This document shows, one piece after another, positions 1-11,106 of a DNA stretch of 64,000 bases; position 1 is the stretch's first letter, and every line of letters begins with the position of its first letter. The stretch is taken from contig OY723261.1 of the NCBI GenBank assembly GCA_963210315.1, forward strand, positions 1,612,001-1,676,000, written 5' to 3'. Made by a program: the position numbers and the translations under genes. A model generated the notes under the pieces. That model saw only the letters and a program-made list of their open reading frames with translations. It did not search any database and was not told the origin of the DNA. The DNA comes from Rhynchopus euleeides (lineage: Eukaryota; Euglenozoa; Diplonemea; Diplonemida; Diplonemidae).

Positions 1-2900
1 ACACCAACTAACCAAACCAGGCATCGTAGTGGCAGACCCCTCCTCCATGTGAGTCCGATTATCTTTTGCTATTGTATCGAAATGTGCCAAAGGATGATGC
101 AGCCCTGCACGAGACCGGACCTGCCTGTTCCCCCGCCACACCTTTGGGAGACGATGCTGCTTCTTTAGCGCGTTGTCCCCTCAGGGCAGGGCAACCGGCA
201 AGGCCGGGCGCAGGGCTTGCGTTGTACATTGAGGGCCATTGTCACGCCTGTCCATCGGGGCAAAATACGCCACCAGGGGCCCTTCGTTCTGTGCTGAACT
301 GCGCCCCCACGTTGCGAGGCGGTTCGCCTTTCTGTACTTCTGAGCAAAGGGCCCCAATTTCCCAATGTCTCCCCGTGTTTTCTGTGTTGCTGCTCTCTTT
401 GACTATCGTGTGGTCAGATCAGCTGTGCCCCTCCCTGCCCAAGGACAAAGGGCAGGGGGGGGGTTTGTGTTCGTTGCTGAGCAGGCCTTGCTTCCACAGA
501 CGAAGGCCTGCGATATCCAAAGCCGCCTGCTGCGTCTTTGAGGTGTTTGAATGCCCCTTTGGCCATCCCAAGATCATGTGATCGGTGTGGCCGGGGGTGC
601 TTCCAACATGTTCATGCGTGTTGTCACCTATGTGGAAGAGTCCCCACCGGGCGGGCGCTGTGCTTATCGGTGCCGACAGAACCACGAGGCGGTGTGGTGG
701 GTGGAACTGGATTGTGTTTACTGGTGCTTTGTTTCAACTGCCCGTTGCATCAAGCCCTGAAGTAATACACCCCCACTCCACTCCACACACATTCCCGCTT
801 CCCCCTGCGGGTGCGCGTGTGGTCCCTGATGGGTCCCGCAGAGCAACCGCACGACCTCCCCGCCCGGTGAATCCTTTTATCTTTGCTATCTTCGCTTTAC
901 TGATTTCAACACTTTTCCCGTGCAGCCGCCCTTTGTGCAGCGGAGGGCTATCTCCGCATGCATATCTGGTGTGGCGCGCTTTTCCTGTTCCAACTGATTG
1001 CGACGCTTCAGATCTGCTGCAATATCTGCGCGGAAGAAGTGACCCACAGGACTGACACGTGCGCACCACCCGCTGGAGCGCTGTATCTTCACCTATCGCA
1101 ATCCGTGGCTACCCGAGGTGGGGATGTGACTGGGCTCAAACCGAGAGGCTGAGGGAGGGGACGTCGAACTGGATTATTGCGGGCGAGGGTTTTTGCCATG
1201 AAATGTGGAGAAAAAGCCAGGTGCTCAAAGATATGAAGGAGAAACGTCCCGCCTCTCTCAGCCGCCTCGTGTTATCGGGCCTGAACCATTCCGCCGCTAT
1301 TTTTTTCTGAATGCATTGCAGAGTGTTTGGCAGTGTGCCATTCAGAGCCTTTTCTGCCTTTTTCGGATCGATTTCTTCATTTCCCATTTTTCATTTTCTC
1401 TTGTGTCAGTGGCGCAGTTTTTATATCCCCGTAGAGATTCCCTGAACGCTAGCCAATCCTGGGCTGTAGACAATCAAAATGAATGTGTAATCGCAGTTGC
1501 CGAGAGCACGCAGGAACCCAAATCACACGAAAGTGATTTTGAAAGAATATTTCTTCGCATCCTTCGTTCTCTGAAGCGAAACCCCCCCCCCCCCATCCCT
1601 TCATCATGAAGAAGCCTTTTGGAAATTCTTCGCCAAACCAAACCCGTGCGTCCCCGCTTCCGTTTGAGGCACCATCATCTTTCTTCGCCAAAATATTTTG
1701 TCGGAATTACCCCTAGTTCCACGTCGTGACAGCTTCTGCGTTGAAGCGCAACCATGCAGAGCATCATCTCCGCTCTCTTTGTCCACCCCTCCCCCCAGCC
1801 CTGTTGCAGTGGGGGAACCTCCTTGCCACGATGAGCAGCCTTTACAAAAGGGACTTGTCAGTGCCACTAGCGGTTCTCGGGTTCATTTTTAAGTGCCCCA
1901 GAGCGAAGCCCCAAAATGGCGGAAAAAACTTGGCGGATTTTTTACTGGCAAATATGTACCCCCACTACAGCCCCCCCTGATGTGTTTTACAATTATGGCA
2001 CGGAAGGGCAAGCGAACCCAGCCGATGGCACGACAAATGTAGACGAAATAGCCATTGCGCCGAATAGTATTCCTACAAGAATACCGACCAGTTTTGATCA
2101 GTTTTTCCCCTACTCACCCATTCGCGAGGGACCCACTCCCTCCTGGCCCACGATTGTTCGCCAATCGTTGTGGCATGCAGTCTATGCATAGCTCGTGTGG
2201 TGCAGTTCAGCCCAGTTGTTTGGGCAACATCTATGGCCGATGTCAACACCGCTTTAATTCTTTCCCTTCAAGGTTGGCTGAACTGTGCCTAACAACTTAC
2301 CTCACAATACGTATACTCTTCTCATATTTTCGTGAGCTCTGACTCTCATCAGGCCACAAGCTGCTGGCTCGCTTAAGTGAAGGTCAAACCAGAGGCATCA
2401 TGCCTGGTCTCGTCCAGCAGCCGCTTGAGCGAACACAGCAGCAACCACCACCTGACCCCCTCGTCCTTGCCGGTTTTTTTTTACTCTTGCACCTATCGCG
2501 AGAGTTTTCCGTCGGACAACCCTCACGCTCTATACCCTCTATTGGCTTGTCCAATCAAGCTAATTTTGAATCACCTACCCCACAATACATCTGGGCTCGT
2601 CCGGAACCCCTCACCTCTCAAGGGGTGGTGTTCATCCGGATGAGTTCATGGAAATTGGATGTGATGGCGAGCGCAGGGTAGTACAGGTGTTCTCACGAAC
2701 ATACGATTCAACTGTTCCTGATGCAAAATAATGGGAGCGAAAAAACGTACCTGAAAAAGGGGCTCGTTTTTGGGCGGGGAAACCGCGTTTCGTTGCATTT
2801 CCGAGCCTCGCCCGGATCGTAGTGGGGTCATTTTGAAAAAATGGGCTTGTTTGAAGACACTCAAATTTTCCGTCCTGGTTGTCTCTACAGCATGTGATCA
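1..2900. other. stretch without a recognisable gene
   Basis: Open frames here are short, overlap on both strands and match no family I know. A motif GGATCGTAGTGGGGTCA at about 2814-2830 recurs at 30904-30920, and in a variant near 31071, so the 2700-2840 part is probably a degraded dispersed repeat. Nothing else is supportable. Confidence 0.6.
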
Positions 2901-3140
2901 GTAACAACCCGGGCTAGGGGTCAGGCACCTGCTCGGAAAGCAGGGACGGGAGTTCCCCACTCAGCTCAACTGCCAACAACGCCACCAAGTAGGCAAACAT
3001 GTGCCAGCTTGAGTGCCACCCCTGATACGGCGAGGGTGTAGCCTGTTCAAGACACTGATGCCAGCACTGGACGTGGGGACCCCACGAAGCATGTTGTATG
3101 TGAAACCTCGTGCACACGCTGTAGTGCTGCACACGCTATA

Positions 3141-3414
3141 CAGGGGGGTCTGGGGGGCGGAGCCCCCCAGCCGCCGGAGGCCACGGTAGTGAGTATCTGT
3201 TCCTTGCGCCGTAGTGGGAGCGCGTGGGAGTTGCGGGCGTACAGATTCTGTGTGAGTTGGATGCGTCCTCCTGAGGCTACTGAGAGTGGCCTGGGTCCCA
3301 TTCGCTGATGTGAACCCAAAGGACTTGGCTACAAGACAGGCACGCGCTGCAGCCGAGTGATACAGGGGGCGGAGCCCCCCAGCCGCCGGAGGCCACGGTA
3401 GTGAACATCTGTTC
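3141..3414 (+). repeat. paired hairpin repeat R1, locus 1
   Basis: Two copies (3141-3203 and 3363-3414) of a roughly 60-bp module built around the palindrome GGGGGGCGGAGCCCCCC, followed by GCCGCCGGAGGCCACGGTAG. The spacer carries GTGTGAGTTGG and GCGTCCTCCTGAGG. The same pair-plus-spacer arrangement occurs at 5198-5419 and 9671-9883. Long frames over it on the minus strand are repeat artefacts. Confidence 0.8.
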
Positions 3415-5008
3415 CGAGCTGAACTCGTGTGGATCACTCCCACATCAGGTCGGAGCCCAGTGCTGCGCGGGAAGCAGTCACTCGGTAGGGAAGGCAAAAG
3501 GGGTGCTGAGAGTTTCATGCAAAGCGATGCTTGTGGAAGTTTGGGAACGGCGAACCTCAGGGCGTGAAGAGCAGCAGCCATCAAGGCCACTCACCCACCC
3601 CCACCACCCACCCCCGCCCCGCGGGGCCCATTTTTTTCTCTCCCCGTCTCTGCCTTCTTTTGAATATTTGAGATCCGTGCGAAACGCCATGGGGTCACTT
3701 TCATTTTTTTGGTGCACTTTTTTCATACTGAATTGGGGTACCAAAACTTTTCAAGTTGTGGACAAATCCCTGCACGGTGGACTCCAGCGGCCCTAGCGGG
3801 AGTCTGGGAGCGGGAGTCTGAGCGGGTGTCAAAGACTCCCGCTAGCGGGAGTCTATACTCCCGCTAGGGGGAGTCTGACTCCCCCTAGCGGGAGTCTTTT
3901 CACCTATTTTCATCCATTTTTCCCATGATATAGTTACAGTCTACTGGCGTGGGGGGAAAAATCATGGTGGAAGAGGGATGGGGAGGGGCTTGTTTTGCTT
4001 CTGTCAGTTTCCCCGGACTCTGGACTACCTACCTATCCTCCTGGTAGCGGCTACACCTGCGGAGGTGAGCGGTTAGAATTTGAGGTGTCAAAGTGCGGCC
4101 ATCGCCTGTCGTAGTTGTGTTACACCTTGGGCAAGACAAGCCATCCTGCAGGCCTCATCTTCTTCGTCAGAACTGTCATCCCCCTCCTGCTGTGCGCGTT
4201 GGTCAAGCGTGCTCAAAGTCGCCTCGGATGACACGAATGGTGTGAAAGTCGCCCCCAGCGGGATTGGCATTTTGCACAAGCAGAGCGATAATTTGCGGTG
4301 TCCTTCGGGGAACCGGAACAGGAAGTAGGGCGCGCTGATGGGTTCAACGAAGTCCTGTGTGTTGCAGTGCACAAACCCCTTCTGCAGCTGTGTCAACTGT
4401 GTGCAAAGAACATACACAGCCAATCTATGAGCGTGTCGGGTGTGCAGACACGGACACAGGATGACTTCTCTATACCCGAGGATCCCGTCCTGCGACAGGT
4501 GCGCAACCTTCCAAGGCATGCCCGATGCGCGCCGCTTCTCTTCTGCCATCGCAAGATCTCTCTCGTAAGTTGCGGAGCTGGCGATTGTAACGGCATCTTT
4601 CTTGCGATGTCCGTTCTCTGCTTCTTCAAATTCGTCGTTGTTCTGCAGAGGCACTGCATCTTCTGGAGCCCACCAATGATGGAGACTGTGTACGTAGGCA
4701 TTGCGCGTTGATCCCTTTTCGGCATGCTCCATCAACCAGTGAAATATATGCCCTGAGATCCGAGCACGCAAGAAGGGAATCCGGGCTGACTCATCCCTGC
4801 ATCCCCAGAAGCGCCAGGGGATGTCTGCATACCGGAAATGCATGAGGTCTGCAAGGGAGACAAAGAGGTAGCGGAACAAGCCCTTGTAGGTGTGTCCTGT
4901 GACAGGCAAGCACGACCTTCCGGAACTGAGCACCTGTCCCATGCTGCGACACATTCAGTGCAAGGTTTGTACAGGTCTTGTCGAATATTTTTTTGTTGTC
5001 TCATCCAG

Positions 5009-5669
5009 CAGGGGTGGAGCTTGAAATATGGGGTTGCGGGCTGGATCGGGTCAGATCGGGTCAGCCAATTTTTTCTTATGGGTTCCCCCCCGGTTCGTCT
5101 CAGAGATCAGTGCTCGGGCCCAGCCTCCCGCGAGGTACCGGAACCGATATGCAGCCCCGGACGCGCAAGGACTTGGTTACAAGACAAACACATGCCGTAG
5201 GGGGGGTCTGGGAGGCGGAGCTCCCAGCCGCCGGAGGCCACGGTAGTGAACATCTGTGACTTGCGGGCGTACGGATTCTGTGTGAGTTGGCTGCGTCCTC
5301 CTGAGGATACTGAGATTCCCTGATGTAAAGGGCTTGGGTACAAGACAGGCACATGCCACAGGGGGGTCTGGGGGGCGGAGCCCCCCAGCCACCGGAGGCC
5401 ACGGTAGTAAACGTCTGTTGCACGGTACGGGTTGGGCAGCTTCATTTGTCCTCTATTGTGACTGTTTGAGGCCTGTGCTCATGTCGCTGGGGTCACTTTG
5501 CTCACGAAACGCCTCCTGGTCACCTTGAGGCCCCAAGGCGAGGAGCTAACTTTTCCGGTTTCCCGAAAATCTATATTTTTTTTTCTTTTTACCCCTGACC
5601 TGATTTTTTGTGAGGGCCTGCAGAAAATCAGGTCAGCTGACCCGAAAAAACCCCCAAGCTCCACCCCTG
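5009..5669. mobile_element. hAT-type MITE with 8-bp target duplication
   Basis: The element begins CAGGGGTGGAGCTTG and ends with its reverse complement, and is flanked on both sides by TCATCCAG (5001-5008 and 5670-5677). An 8-bp duplication with CAGGGGTGG tips is characteristic of the hAT superfamily. Subterminal GGGTCAG/CTGACC repeats are present. It encodes no transposase, so it must have been mobilised in trans. It contains one R1 hairpin pair. Confidence 0.88.
5198..5419 (+). repeat. paired hairpin repeat R1, locus 2
   Basis: Two R1 modules (5198-5258 and 5360-5419) separated by the spacer with GTGTGAGTTGG and CTGCGTCCTCCTGAGG. They are preceded by TACAAGACA-type sequence as at locus 1. 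They lie inside the hAT-type MITE. Confidence 0.8.
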
Positions 5670-5911
5670 TCATCCAGTACCCTGATCAGCCGCATGGCGA
5701 GCCCCTTGCAGTCATGGAGTGCTGGGGTGACGTAGCGGGCATTGGGAAGCACACCTGCCAAGAGGGAGGGGTAGCCAGCCTCTTTCATCTCAGAGAGAGT
5801 CAGGTGCGGGTATCGATGCACCTGTTGATACCAGCGTTCTTCTGGGATGTCGCACAGTGAGCATCGGTGCCCTCGCCCCCCGCATCGCCTCATTGTTGCC
5901 CACTGCTGATC

Positions 5912-6010
5912 TATACTCCCGCTAGCGGGAGTTGGACTCCCCCTAGTTGAGACTCCCGAAAAGGGTTAAACCCGGTAGTGGTACCCTACCCCCGCTGGAG
6001 TCCACCGTGC
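5912..6010 (-). repeat. internal copy of the E1 right tip
   Basis: Nearly identical to 6713-6795: TATACTCCCGCTAGCGGGAG, then a pyrimidine-rich stretch and CCGCTGGAGTCCACCGTG at 6010. It suggests either an abutting or nested second E1 copy or an internal rearrangement. It would define an alternative 2.24-kb element, 3773-6010. Confidence 0.7.
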
Positions 6011-6358
6011 AAGGCCGGATCAGCCCACGGGTGGGTTTGAGGAAGAAATCTGGGGGGGCAAATTTTGCTGCGACTTCCGGTTTCACCCGGCCGAACTCCA
6101 GCATCTATCCAGACCCACGGTGCCAAGCCGTTCGCCCGTGTCGCGATCATTCGCGGCTTCAGGCTGCCCCCGACGACACGTTTGTATCCTGCACCTTGCC
6201 ATACTTCGCCTCCACCTTGTATATGACGGAGAGCGCCCTCCTTCCGCATCGTTGCGACTTCCCTGACAGCGAACTTATCCATGTCAGGGAAGACATGGCG
6301 ATGATTGCGTTGGCCACCTGGGTGCTGTGCTGGTGGAGCTCCTTGCTCAACACCGTTG

Positions 6359-6544
6359 CTAGGAGCCTTCTGTGTGAATGGATCCCAGTGTCAGCACACT
6401 GCCCCCTTTTTTAACAGGGAAGGCCGTGCAAAAATCATGCACAATGTTCGTCGCCTCCGCAGCCTCGGGACTCTCTGCGCTCTTCTTCTTCTTAATCGAC
6501 TTTGCCGCCGGCTTCGCTGCCGGCTTCGTTGTCGTCTTCCCCAT
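6359..6544 (-). CDS. lysine/alanine-rich N-terminal remnant in E1
   Basis: A 61-codon frame starting MGKTTTKPAAKPAAKS with a KKKK cluster, typical of a nuclear-targeted N-terminus, placed inside the right arm of E1. Downstream minus-strand frames (6353-6159, 6282-5986) shift phase, so the gene looks decayed. It may be the original start of the E1 protein; this is inference only. Confidence 0.25.
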   Translation of the reverse strand: MGKTTTKPAAKPAAKSIKKKKSAESPEAAEATNIVHDFCTAFPVKKGGSVLTLGSIHTEGS

Positions 6545-6795
6545 TTTTGTGAATCAGGTCTGCGAGCTGGGATGGGTGGAAACGTCCGTTTCGTTTGGTG
6601 TGGCTGTACTTCAGTGACGAGTGCCACATTGCATAGGTATCATGGGAAAAATGAGTAAAAATAGGTGAAAAGACTCCCGCTAGGGGGAGTCAGACTCCCG
6701 CTAGCGGGAGTCTATACTCCCGCTAGCGGGAGTTGGACTCCCCCTAGTTGAGACTCCCGAAAAGGGTTACCCTACCCCCGCTGGAGTCCACCGTG

Positions 6796-7562
6796 TGTTT
6801 GCAAATAAAAAACGTACCTCAAAAAAGCGTCGAAAATGCCGGGAGTAGGGAGTGAAGTTAGCGCGACCACTGACTCCAAGTCTTTTGTTTTTTTTGCCGC
6901 GCTGCATATTTTGCAGCCAAATCCTGCCGATAACGAAAAAATCAGAGGTTACTGAGAGAGGCATTTTTAATTAATAGGATATCGCGCAGCACACCAACGG
7001 CGGGCGACGCCGTGCCCCTGCATGGCAAAACCAAACTCGCTTTTGGAACGTGGGGAACCCGCATCAAGGCACACTACCCTTGGCCGTGCCTCCTAGGTGC
7101 TTCGAACCATCCCACAGGCAAGCACTGCCACCACTGCCTCTGTGCCTCGCCCCTTTCTATACTTCACTGACCCCTCCCTCCCTTACCCCGACCCCACCCC
7201 CTCTCCTCCCGTCCCCGAACAGCGGCCTTTGTGGCCCGTCGGTGTATTCCTCCGCCAATGCATTCGCCCCGCTACTGCCTGTTCTGTCTGGGTAGATCGG
7301 ATGACACGAGGGCCCTCTTTTTTTGCAGCAGCTGTCCCCCCTCTCCAGCGCCACCCTGCCACATTGCCAGAGGGTGTTGGGGCAATTGCTTTGCCTTTTC
7401 ACCCCTCCCTCCCTCCCACCCTCACCGAGCCTCGGTTGGCTGCGGTGTGTTTTTTACACAAACAATCTTGCTTGTGACAGTAAACAATAGGCTGTTGGCA
7501 GCGTGCAGTGCAACATACATAATTCCATGAACAGATATATTGCATAGTGCGCACAAACAAAA
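6796..7562. other. leader region before the Gag-like frame
   Basis: No supported gene. A pyrimidine-rich tract covers 7140-7440. The part after about 7440 may be the 5' leader of the retroelement that starts coding at 7563; I found no flanking terminal repeat. Confidence 0.4.
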
Positions 7563-8609
7563 ATGTCCGATAGGGCGAAGTTCGACCTGGAGCTGGTTGA
7601 CTGGAGCCGCATCCCCTCGGTGGAGTACCCAGCTGACGCCGCCCCGGCCTCCACATCGACGGACTGCGTCCTCGTCCCCTCCTGCGAGACCCTCCACGAT
7701 GGGGGCACGCAGTGCAACCGGTGTGGATGTCGCGGTTCGGTAGAATGCCTGGAGAAGAGGATTCCCGACCGCGATGATCGCGTTCGCCTGTTGCCACGGG
7801 AGGGGACGAGGTGGGTCTGTCCGCCCTGCGCCTGGGAGGTGCACCAGAAGGAGCCCCTTGTCCGGAGCGGCGACTTGGAAGCACCTCCGGGCGCGGATGA
7901 AGAGGACCTGAGGGAGGCCGTTGTGGACACGGTACCCCCTGCCGGGGACGAGGCCGACGCTGCTTCCCTCCGCAAACAGGTTGCGGAACAGGCGAAGAAG
8001 ATCGCCTTCCTGGAGGCCCAGAAGGAGGCGGAGGAGGTCCCGTACGACCTCGAGCTTCGTCGGGTGGCCCGTTGGGAGAAGCACTTGTGCTCCCGGATCG
8101 GCGTGGACCGCATATTGGATAAGGTCCACGCCCGATACGGCCCCTTCCCCGCCAGCCCTGAGGACACCGGCAAGGGGTACCAACACGAGCAGCGGACGCT
8201 GTTCACCGTGCTGAAGAAGGCTCGCGACCCGCGGACGGGACATTGGGCCTCCTCGCTGCTTCCCCTCCTACACGTCACCATGGTGCGTCTTGAGGCCCTG
8301 AAATACCAGAGTGCCGAGGGGGTCGCCTTCTCCGTCGGGGTAGCCATGGGCGCGGCCTACGAGGCCCACGCCCTCACCCTTGAATGGTCCGCCTACACCG
8401 ACGGAGAACTGCGCACCGCCGCCAATGTAGCCAAGAGGGGTGAGGCGGTGAAGGAGGCGCAGAAGAAGGTCTCGGGTGGCGCCGTCCACGCGGGTACCTT
8501 CGGAGCCACGCGAGGAAGGGGGGGCTACTCCGGGGGGAGGAAAGATATGAAGAGGTCTCAGCCGTCCCAAGGGGGGGGTAGGGACCACAAGTACGCAAAA
8601 AAGGACTGA
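7563..8609 (+). CDS. Gag-like protein of a tyrosine-recombinase-type element
   Basis: A 348-codon frame. A cysteine cluster with CNRCGC and WVCPPC (about residues 55-95) looks like a zinc-binding module. A charged heptad-like stretch (about 135-160, LRKQVAEQAKKIAFLEAQKE) suggests a coiled coil. A globular middle follows (about 170-290), and the tail is rich in RGG and GGG with basic residues (about 320-348), like RNA-binding Gag tails. The frame ends at TGA (8607-8609), and the same frame stays open for another 220 codons (8610-9269) with a recombinase-like segment. The layout recalls Gag plus tyrosine recombinase of DIRS/Ngaro-type elements, but no reverse transcriptase is visible, so a Crypton-like origin is possible. 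Function is inferred from composition and neighbours. Confidence 0.5.
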   Translation: MSDRAKFDLELVDWSRIPSVEYPADAAPASTSTDCVLVPSCETLHDGGTQCNRCGCRGSVECLEKRIPDRDDRVRLLPREGTRWVCPPCAWEVHQKEPLVRSGDLEAPPGADEEDLREAVVDTVPPAGDEADAASLRKQVAEQAKKIAFLEAQKEAEEVPYDLELRRVARWEKHLCSRIGVDRILDKVHARYGPFPASPEDTGKGYQHEQRTLFTVLKKARDPRTGHWASSLLPLLHVTMVRLEALKYQSAEGVAFSVGVAMGAAYEAHALTLEWSAYTDGELRTAANVAKRGEAVKEAQKKVSGGAVHAGTFGATRGRGGYSGGRKDMKRSQPSQGGGRDHKYAKKD

Positions 8610-9269
8610 CTACCCCTGCGTATCCCCTCTCCTCTCCCTCCTTCTCCTCCGCCCTCGACCCTTCCTCTTCGGGATACGCACGCAGCAGCTCCTCTTCCGA
8701 CTTCGAATCATCCCAGCCTCCGCATTGGGGAGGAGCAGCTGTCCCAGGGTTCCATCAGACAGCCAGAGGAGATCACGCCGGCGCAGCTGGTGACCCTCAA
8801 GCGCGCCACCTGGCGCACTCAAGCACAGTGCTACAGGGGTTCTGCATCTTTCCTCTCTGTGATCCGCCGCGCCGAGGCCTTCCGTCACAAGGTGCAGGTG
8901 ATGGACCCGAGCCTCTCGAGGGAGGAGTGCTTCCATCTGTGGGTCCAACTGCTGCTACGCCGGCAACAGATTCAGCCCCAGTCTGCCCTGCAGTACCTCA
9001 CGTACTACACGCAGTCGCTGAGGTCGGCCCACGACGCCATGAGGCGGGCCATCAGCGGGCAGCTCCAGGTCTTCGAGAGGCACGAGCGCAAGATGGAGAG
9101 TGTGCCTGCCCTCGAGACGGTGCTGGAGGCCTTGTCCAAGGCGTCTGGCACTCTCAGAGCTGCGCTGGCACTGCAGATGGCGACCGGGTCCCGGTGGTGC
9201 GAAGGCAGGAAGACGGTTGTCAAATTGGCCCCCCCTATTCACTCCTGCAGGCAACCCGCGAGAGTGTAG
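8610..9269 (+). CDS. truncated tyrosine recombinase-like frame
   Basis: In phase with the preceding Gag-like frame, separated only by TGA. The first roughly 40 codons are a proline/serine linker. Residues from about 55 on (LKRATWRTQAQCYRGSASFL) resemble a helical core-binding domain. LALQMATGSRWCEG near the end matches the first-arginine box of tyrosine recombinases (ATG-x-R-x-x-E). The frame stops soon after, so the second arginine box and the catalytic tyrosine are absent. It cannot encode an active recombinase as it stands. There is no good ATG of its own before GTG 8790, which supports expression only as an extension of the upstream frame. The family call rests on one motif and the helical pattern. 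Confidence 0.4.
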   Translation, partial: LPLRIPSPLPPSPPPSTLPLRDTHAAAPLPTSNHPSLRIGEEQLSQGSIRQPEEITPAQLVTLKRATWRTQAQCYRGSASFLSVIRRAEAFRHKVQVMDPSLSREECFHLWVQLLLRRQQIQPQSALQYLTYYTQSLRSAHDAMRRAISGQLQVFERHERKMESVPALETVLEALSKASGTLRAALALQMATGSRWCEGRKTVVKLAPPIHSCRQPARV

Positions 9270-9670
9270 CAGCACCTGTGGGGGGTCGGGAGCTTTGCTC
9301 TCTTTTGCAAGTTTTCGGCAAAATCATTTCGGCGTTTTTTTTTCTCCCAAAACAAGGTGAAAACCCACGCCGATGTATCAACCGGAAAACACTACTATTT
9401 TTCGCAGGGATGTCTTTAAATCATTGGGTTTTCGGCAGATTTTCAGATTCTCAATCGTAAAAAACCCCTGGTTTTCCCCCCCTAAAATGGGGGTGGCACA
9501 GCGTCGTTCTACCACACGAGAGGGTCGTTTTTGGCATCACGGTGACCTTCACGGTGACCCTACTCAGTTTTTTTGAGTCATTGGGGGCCATTTACTGTGC
9601 GTCAAAGTGTCGACGATTGGCCACCTTTTTGGTGCCGTGGCTGGTGGGTGGCCATGGGCACGCGCTAGCT

Positions 9671-9883
9671 GGGGGGTCTGGGGGGCAGAGCCCCCCAGCC
9701 GCCGGAGGCCACGGTAGTAAACATCTGTTCATTGTGGGCGTAGCATCTGTGCGAGTTGGCTGCGTCCTCCTGAGGCCTGAGGCTACTGGAGTGGTTGGAC
9801 TCCCTGACCTGATGGGTCTGGGGGGCGGAGCCCCACAGCCGCCGGAGGTGGCTGACGGCGGAGACGGTAGTGAGCATATGTTC
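9671..9883 (+). repeat. paired hairpin repeat R1, locus 3
   Basis: R1 modules at 9671-9730 and 9814-9883, with the shared spacer (GAGTTGGCTGCGTCCTCCTG). The second copy has a short insertion after GCCGGAGG. Confidence 0.75.
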
Positions 9884-9964
9884 CTGCAAGACCACCATAC
9901 TCTCTTCGACATCGACCGTCGAACCAGTGTAGCCGGGTTGACGCTTTGTCGGGGCTTACCAATC

Positions 9965-9988
9965 GTCGACCCAGTAAAACTGGTCGAC
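9965..9988. other. short perfect-stem hairpin
   Basis: GTCGAC-C-CAGT, loop AAA, then ACTG-GTCGAC: a 10-bp stem with one bulged base. The surrounding 9920-10030 contains further CGTCGAC/GTCGACG motifs. Role unknown. Confidence 0.5.
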
Positions 9989-11106
9989 GCGTTTTTATGC
10001 GGGGTGGAAACCCGGGTTTGCGGGTTTGCGTGAGTACCCCAAAGCAAGGTGGCACCAGAATGTGCCTTCGACTTTTGCCGAGACTCTCATTTGTGAGGCC
10101 TTTCCTGTCGTGGGTGGGGTTTTGCTGTTTCAACTGTTGTGAGTTGTGCGTGGGGCTGGTGGGTGATGGGGAAAAGACTAGAAAGTCCTGTCGTGCTGTG
10201 GCTGCTTGGTGGGGCTAGCGCAGCAGGTCTCTCATTTTCTTCTTCATTCACACCAAGGTAGTTCCCATCCTCACAGTTTTTCTTTCTCTGCAGATTTCCC
10301 GAGACTGGGACCCCCAAAAAAGGGGGGAAAACAACCCAAGAAAAAACAGGGGTTTTTTTCCTGGGGCCGAAATCCTCAATCTCAATCATGATTTAAATAT
10401 ATCCCTGATTTATCGGCATCAGAAAAAAAATACATCCCCCTGTTTTTTTGCCCCCTTTTGTGAGGCCAGTTTCACTGCTCTGCATTGCCGCGCGAAGCCC
10501 CCCACACCCACCCCCGCCACCTGCGATGGGGGAAGGGAGTGGCAATTCGCCCTGCCGTGGGTTATCTGCATGCCTTGCCGCATTCAGCAAATACTGCATT
10601 CCCACAACGCATATTGCAGCATATTCTCCAAGAGGCCTTCTTCCCGCCCCCCCCCCCCCTTCCCAACGGACCGACGGTCCGAGGAATATTACAAGGAGTG
10701 ATCAGGTGCGCGGGGGTTCAGGTCCTGAAGCTGTGACTCAAACTCAATGGCAAACGGAAGGACCGTGCCCTGGCAGGCTGTGTGTTGTCTGCGTGTATTT
10801 GTGTTCGGCGTACCCAGCAGCTCTGCGCCCTTGCATTGTGAGGGGTGGGGTGAGGGGTGCAGGGGGTGCTGTGCTTTGGAGTGTGTCCCGTGTCAGGCCC
10901 GGTTATTCCGAGGACACGGCGAGAATATGAGACGAACACCAGCTGGGGAAGACTGGGCGGAAGTGCAGGTTTCGAGCGGAACCACGACAGGTAAGCCCAC
11001 CCCGCTCCGCCCCCCACCCCCCGTTTCGGCTGTCCAATGCGAGAATGCTGCGCGACAACCAAGCACACGCACACCCCACACATAAGGTAACGACCACACC
11101 AGAACA
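9989..11106. other. stretch upstream of the cysteine-rich gene
   Basis: No gene supported. Poly-C (10648-10662) and CACACCC-type simple sequence precede the ATG at 11107. The last part presumably holds the promoter and 5' UTR of that gene, but I see no clear core element. Confidence 0.4.

Larger units (their letters stand above)
4088..5893 (-). pseudogene. unidentified transposon protein, split by an insertion
   Basis: On the minus strand an open frame from 5893 runs to the right end of a 661-bp insertion (5009-5669). Beyond the insertion the frame resumes in phase once one 8-bp duplication is discounted. It then meets a TGA just before the ATG at 4954 and continues for 288 codons to 4088. 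The lower part contains aromatic-rich blocks (GHTYKGLFRYLF, RYADIPWRFWG, GHIFHWLMEHAEKG) and an acidic DDSSDEEDEA run near its end. It is presumably the E1 element protein. I recognise no catalytic motif. The TGA and the insertion make it a pseudogene in this copy. Confidence 0.5.
3773..6795 (-). mobile_element. TIR DNA element E1 (CACGGTGG ends)
   Basis: The outer ends are inverted copies of CACGGTGGACTCCAGCGG (3773 inward, 6795 inward). Homology continues inward for about 160 bp through repeated palindromes of the form AGACTCCCGCTAGCGGGAGT, and then a shared stretch ending in ATCATGGGAAAAATG (left arm to about 3930, right arm from about 6638). The interior carries minus-strand coding remnants (4088-5893 and 6359-6544) of no family I can name. 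A third copy of the right tip sits inside at 5912-6010. Both flanks show TG, but a 2-bp match is weak evidence for the target duplication. The element also hosts a later hAT-type MITE. Confidence 0.7.
9405..10445. repeat. imperfect inverted-repeat arms, possible decayed element
   Basis: The stretch around 9405-9500 (AAAAAACCCCTG, then C-rich, then GGGGGT) appears in diverged inverted form around 10290-10445. It may mark the ends of a 1-kb element that carries an R1 pair. The alignment by eye is loose. Confidence 0.3.

Noticed and set aside
2961..3590. 209-codon minus-strand frame with repeated peptide pieces
   Set aside because: It runs through two R1 hairpin repeats, and the peptide similarity to frames at 5100-5445 and 9592-10133 is repeat DNA, not a protein family.
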